Shown piece by piece: positions 5,734 through 6,685 of a stretch of DNA of 6,685 bases. The translations under genes and the position numbers were made by a program. This stretch comes from Lachnospiraceae bacterium UBA3711. Its GTDB lineage: Bacteria; Bacillota; Clostridia; Lachnospirales; Lachnospiraceae. How positions within the stretch are numbered: the stretch's first letter is position 1; every line of letters begins with the position of its first letter. The notes below the pieces were generated by a model that saw only the letters and a list, made by a program, of their open reading frames with translations, made no database searches and was not told the origin of the DNA. The DNA lies in assembly GCA_002371345.1 (NCBI GenBank), contig DFHY01000118.1, positions 1-6,685 on the forward strand, given 5' to 3'.

Positions 5734-6685
5734 ATGGCAGTAAAAGTTGCGATTAACGGTTTTGGCCGCATCGGTCGTCTTGCTTTCAGACAGATGTTTG
5801 GGGCAGAGGGATTTGATATTGTCGCGATCAACGATCTTACCAGCCCGGAGATGCTTGCTCATCTTCTGAAGTATGACAGCACACAGGGCAGATACGAGCT
5901 CTGCGATAAGGTTACCTTCGGCGAGGATTCCATCTCTGTAGACGGCAAGAAGATCACGATCTACAAGGAAGCTGATGCGAAGAACCTTCCGTGGGGAGAG
6001 CTTGGAGTTGACGTCGTTCTCGAGTGCACCGGCTTCTACACCAGCAAGGCGAAGGCTCAGGCTCATATCGATGCAGGCGCGAAGCATGTTATCATCTCCG
6101 CTCCGGCTGGCAATGATCTGCCGACTATCGTATATAATGTAAACCATCAGAACCTGACCAAGGATGACAAGATCATCTCTGCTGCGTCCTGCACCACCAA
6201 CTGCCTGGCTCCGATGGCGAAGGCTCTGAACGACTGCGCTCCGATCAAGACCGGTATCATGTGCACGATCCATGCATACACCGGAGACCAGATGACTCTG
6301 GACGGCCCGCAGCGCAAGGGCGACAAGAGACGTTCACGTGCGGCGGCTGTCAACATCGTTCCGAACAGCACCGGCGCAGCGAAGGCTATCGGACTGGTTA
6401 TCCCGGAACTGAACGGCAAGCTTATCGGCGCTGCTCAGCGTGTTCCGACCCCGACCGGCTCCACCACGATCCTTACCGCTGTTGTGGAAGGCAACGTAAC
6501 CAAGGAGCAGATCAACGACGCTATGAAGGCTGCCTCCAATGAGTCCTTCGGTTACAACACTGATGAGATCGTTTCCAGCGATATCGTCGGAATGCAGTAT
6601 GGTTCTCTGTTTGACGCGACCCAGACCATGGTTCTGCCGCTCGACAACGGCACCACTCAGGTTCAGGTTGTTTCATGGTATGACA
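5734..6685 (+). CDS. gap: Glyceraldehyde-3-phosphate dehydrogenase, type I (3' end beyond window)
   Basis: GAPDH oxidises glyceraldehyde-3-phosphate with phosphate and NAD+ to 1,3-bisphosphoglycerate in cytoplasmic glycolysis. The window holds 317 codons plus one base; the family is about 335-340 residues, so only about 20 are missing. It starts MAVKVAINGFGRIGR, the Rossmann NAD-binding motif, with Asn33-Asp34 (AINDL) as expected for NAD preference. The active site SAASCTTNCLAP gives catalytic Cys153, with His180 in TIHAYTGDQ. The phosphate-binding and S-loop region follows (KRRSRAAAVNIVPNSTGAAKA), then PELNGKL and RVPTPTGS. The sequence breaks off after VSWYD, the conserved C-terminal motif. 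AGGAGG (5718-5723) lies 10 bases before the ATG, at the long end of normal spacing. The reading frame is intact. It is divergent from the phosphatase gene; any downstream pgk or tpi would lie outside the window. Confidence 0.98.
   Translation, partial: MAVKVAINGFGRIGRLAFRQMFGAEGFDIVAINDLTSPEMLAHLLKYDSTQGRYELCDKVTFGEDSISVDGKKITIYKEADAKNLPWGELGVDVVLECTGFYTSKAKAQAHIDAGAKHVIISAPAGNDLPTIVYNVNHQNLTKDDKIISAASCTTNCLAPMAKALNDCAPIKTGIMCTIHAYTGDQMTLDGPQRKGDKRRSRAAAVNIVPNSTGAAKAIGLVIPELNGKLIGAAQRVPTPTGSTTILTAVVEGNVTKEQINDAMKAASNESFGYNTDEIVSSDIVGMQYGSLFDATQTMVLPLDNGTTQVQVVSWYD

Overview
The window looks like a chromosomal segment of an anaerobic Firmicute, most likely a clostridium of the Lachnospiraceae type. 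This rests on the protein styles (clostridial MATE transporter, probable monomeric [FeFe] hydrogenase, PHP-type histidinol phosphatase, clostridial GAPDH), strong AGGAGG-like ribosome sites, sigma-A-like promoters, and moderate GC in genes with AT-rich promoters. No RNA gene, mobile element, CRISPR array or phage gene was seen.

Layout. On the minus strand, positions 1-1617 hold a MATE-family transporter followed, with a 14-base overlap, by the first 67 codons of a probable [FeFe] hydrogenase that runs off the left edge. A 232-base intergenic region (1618-1849) carries divergent promoters. Next, on the plus strand, come a secreted protein with bacterial Ig-like (BIG2) domains (1850-3169), a strong hairpin (3205-3237), and glycogen synthase glgA (3299-4744). 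A PHP-family histidinol-phosphatase-like gene (4720-5586, minus) converges on glgA and overlaps its 3' end by 25 bases. It is divergent from gap (glyceraldehyde-3-phosphate dehydrogenase, 5734 to the right edge, plus), and the two promoters sit back to back with only 8 bases between their -35 boxes.

Function. GlgA (glucose storage) and GAPDH (glycolysis) are central carbon genes, and a fermentative hydrogenase would dispose of electrons from the same metabolism. They lie in separate transcription units, so this is a housekeeping neighbourhood and not one pathway cluster. The least explained gene is the secreted Ig-like protein: its N- and C-terminal domains are not recognised here, and it has its own promoter with a small upstream DNA dyad. 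I found no convincing new multi-gene system. The points most worth a second look are the transporter-hydrogenase coupling, the secreted protein, the glgA/phosphatase overlap and the compact divergent promoter.
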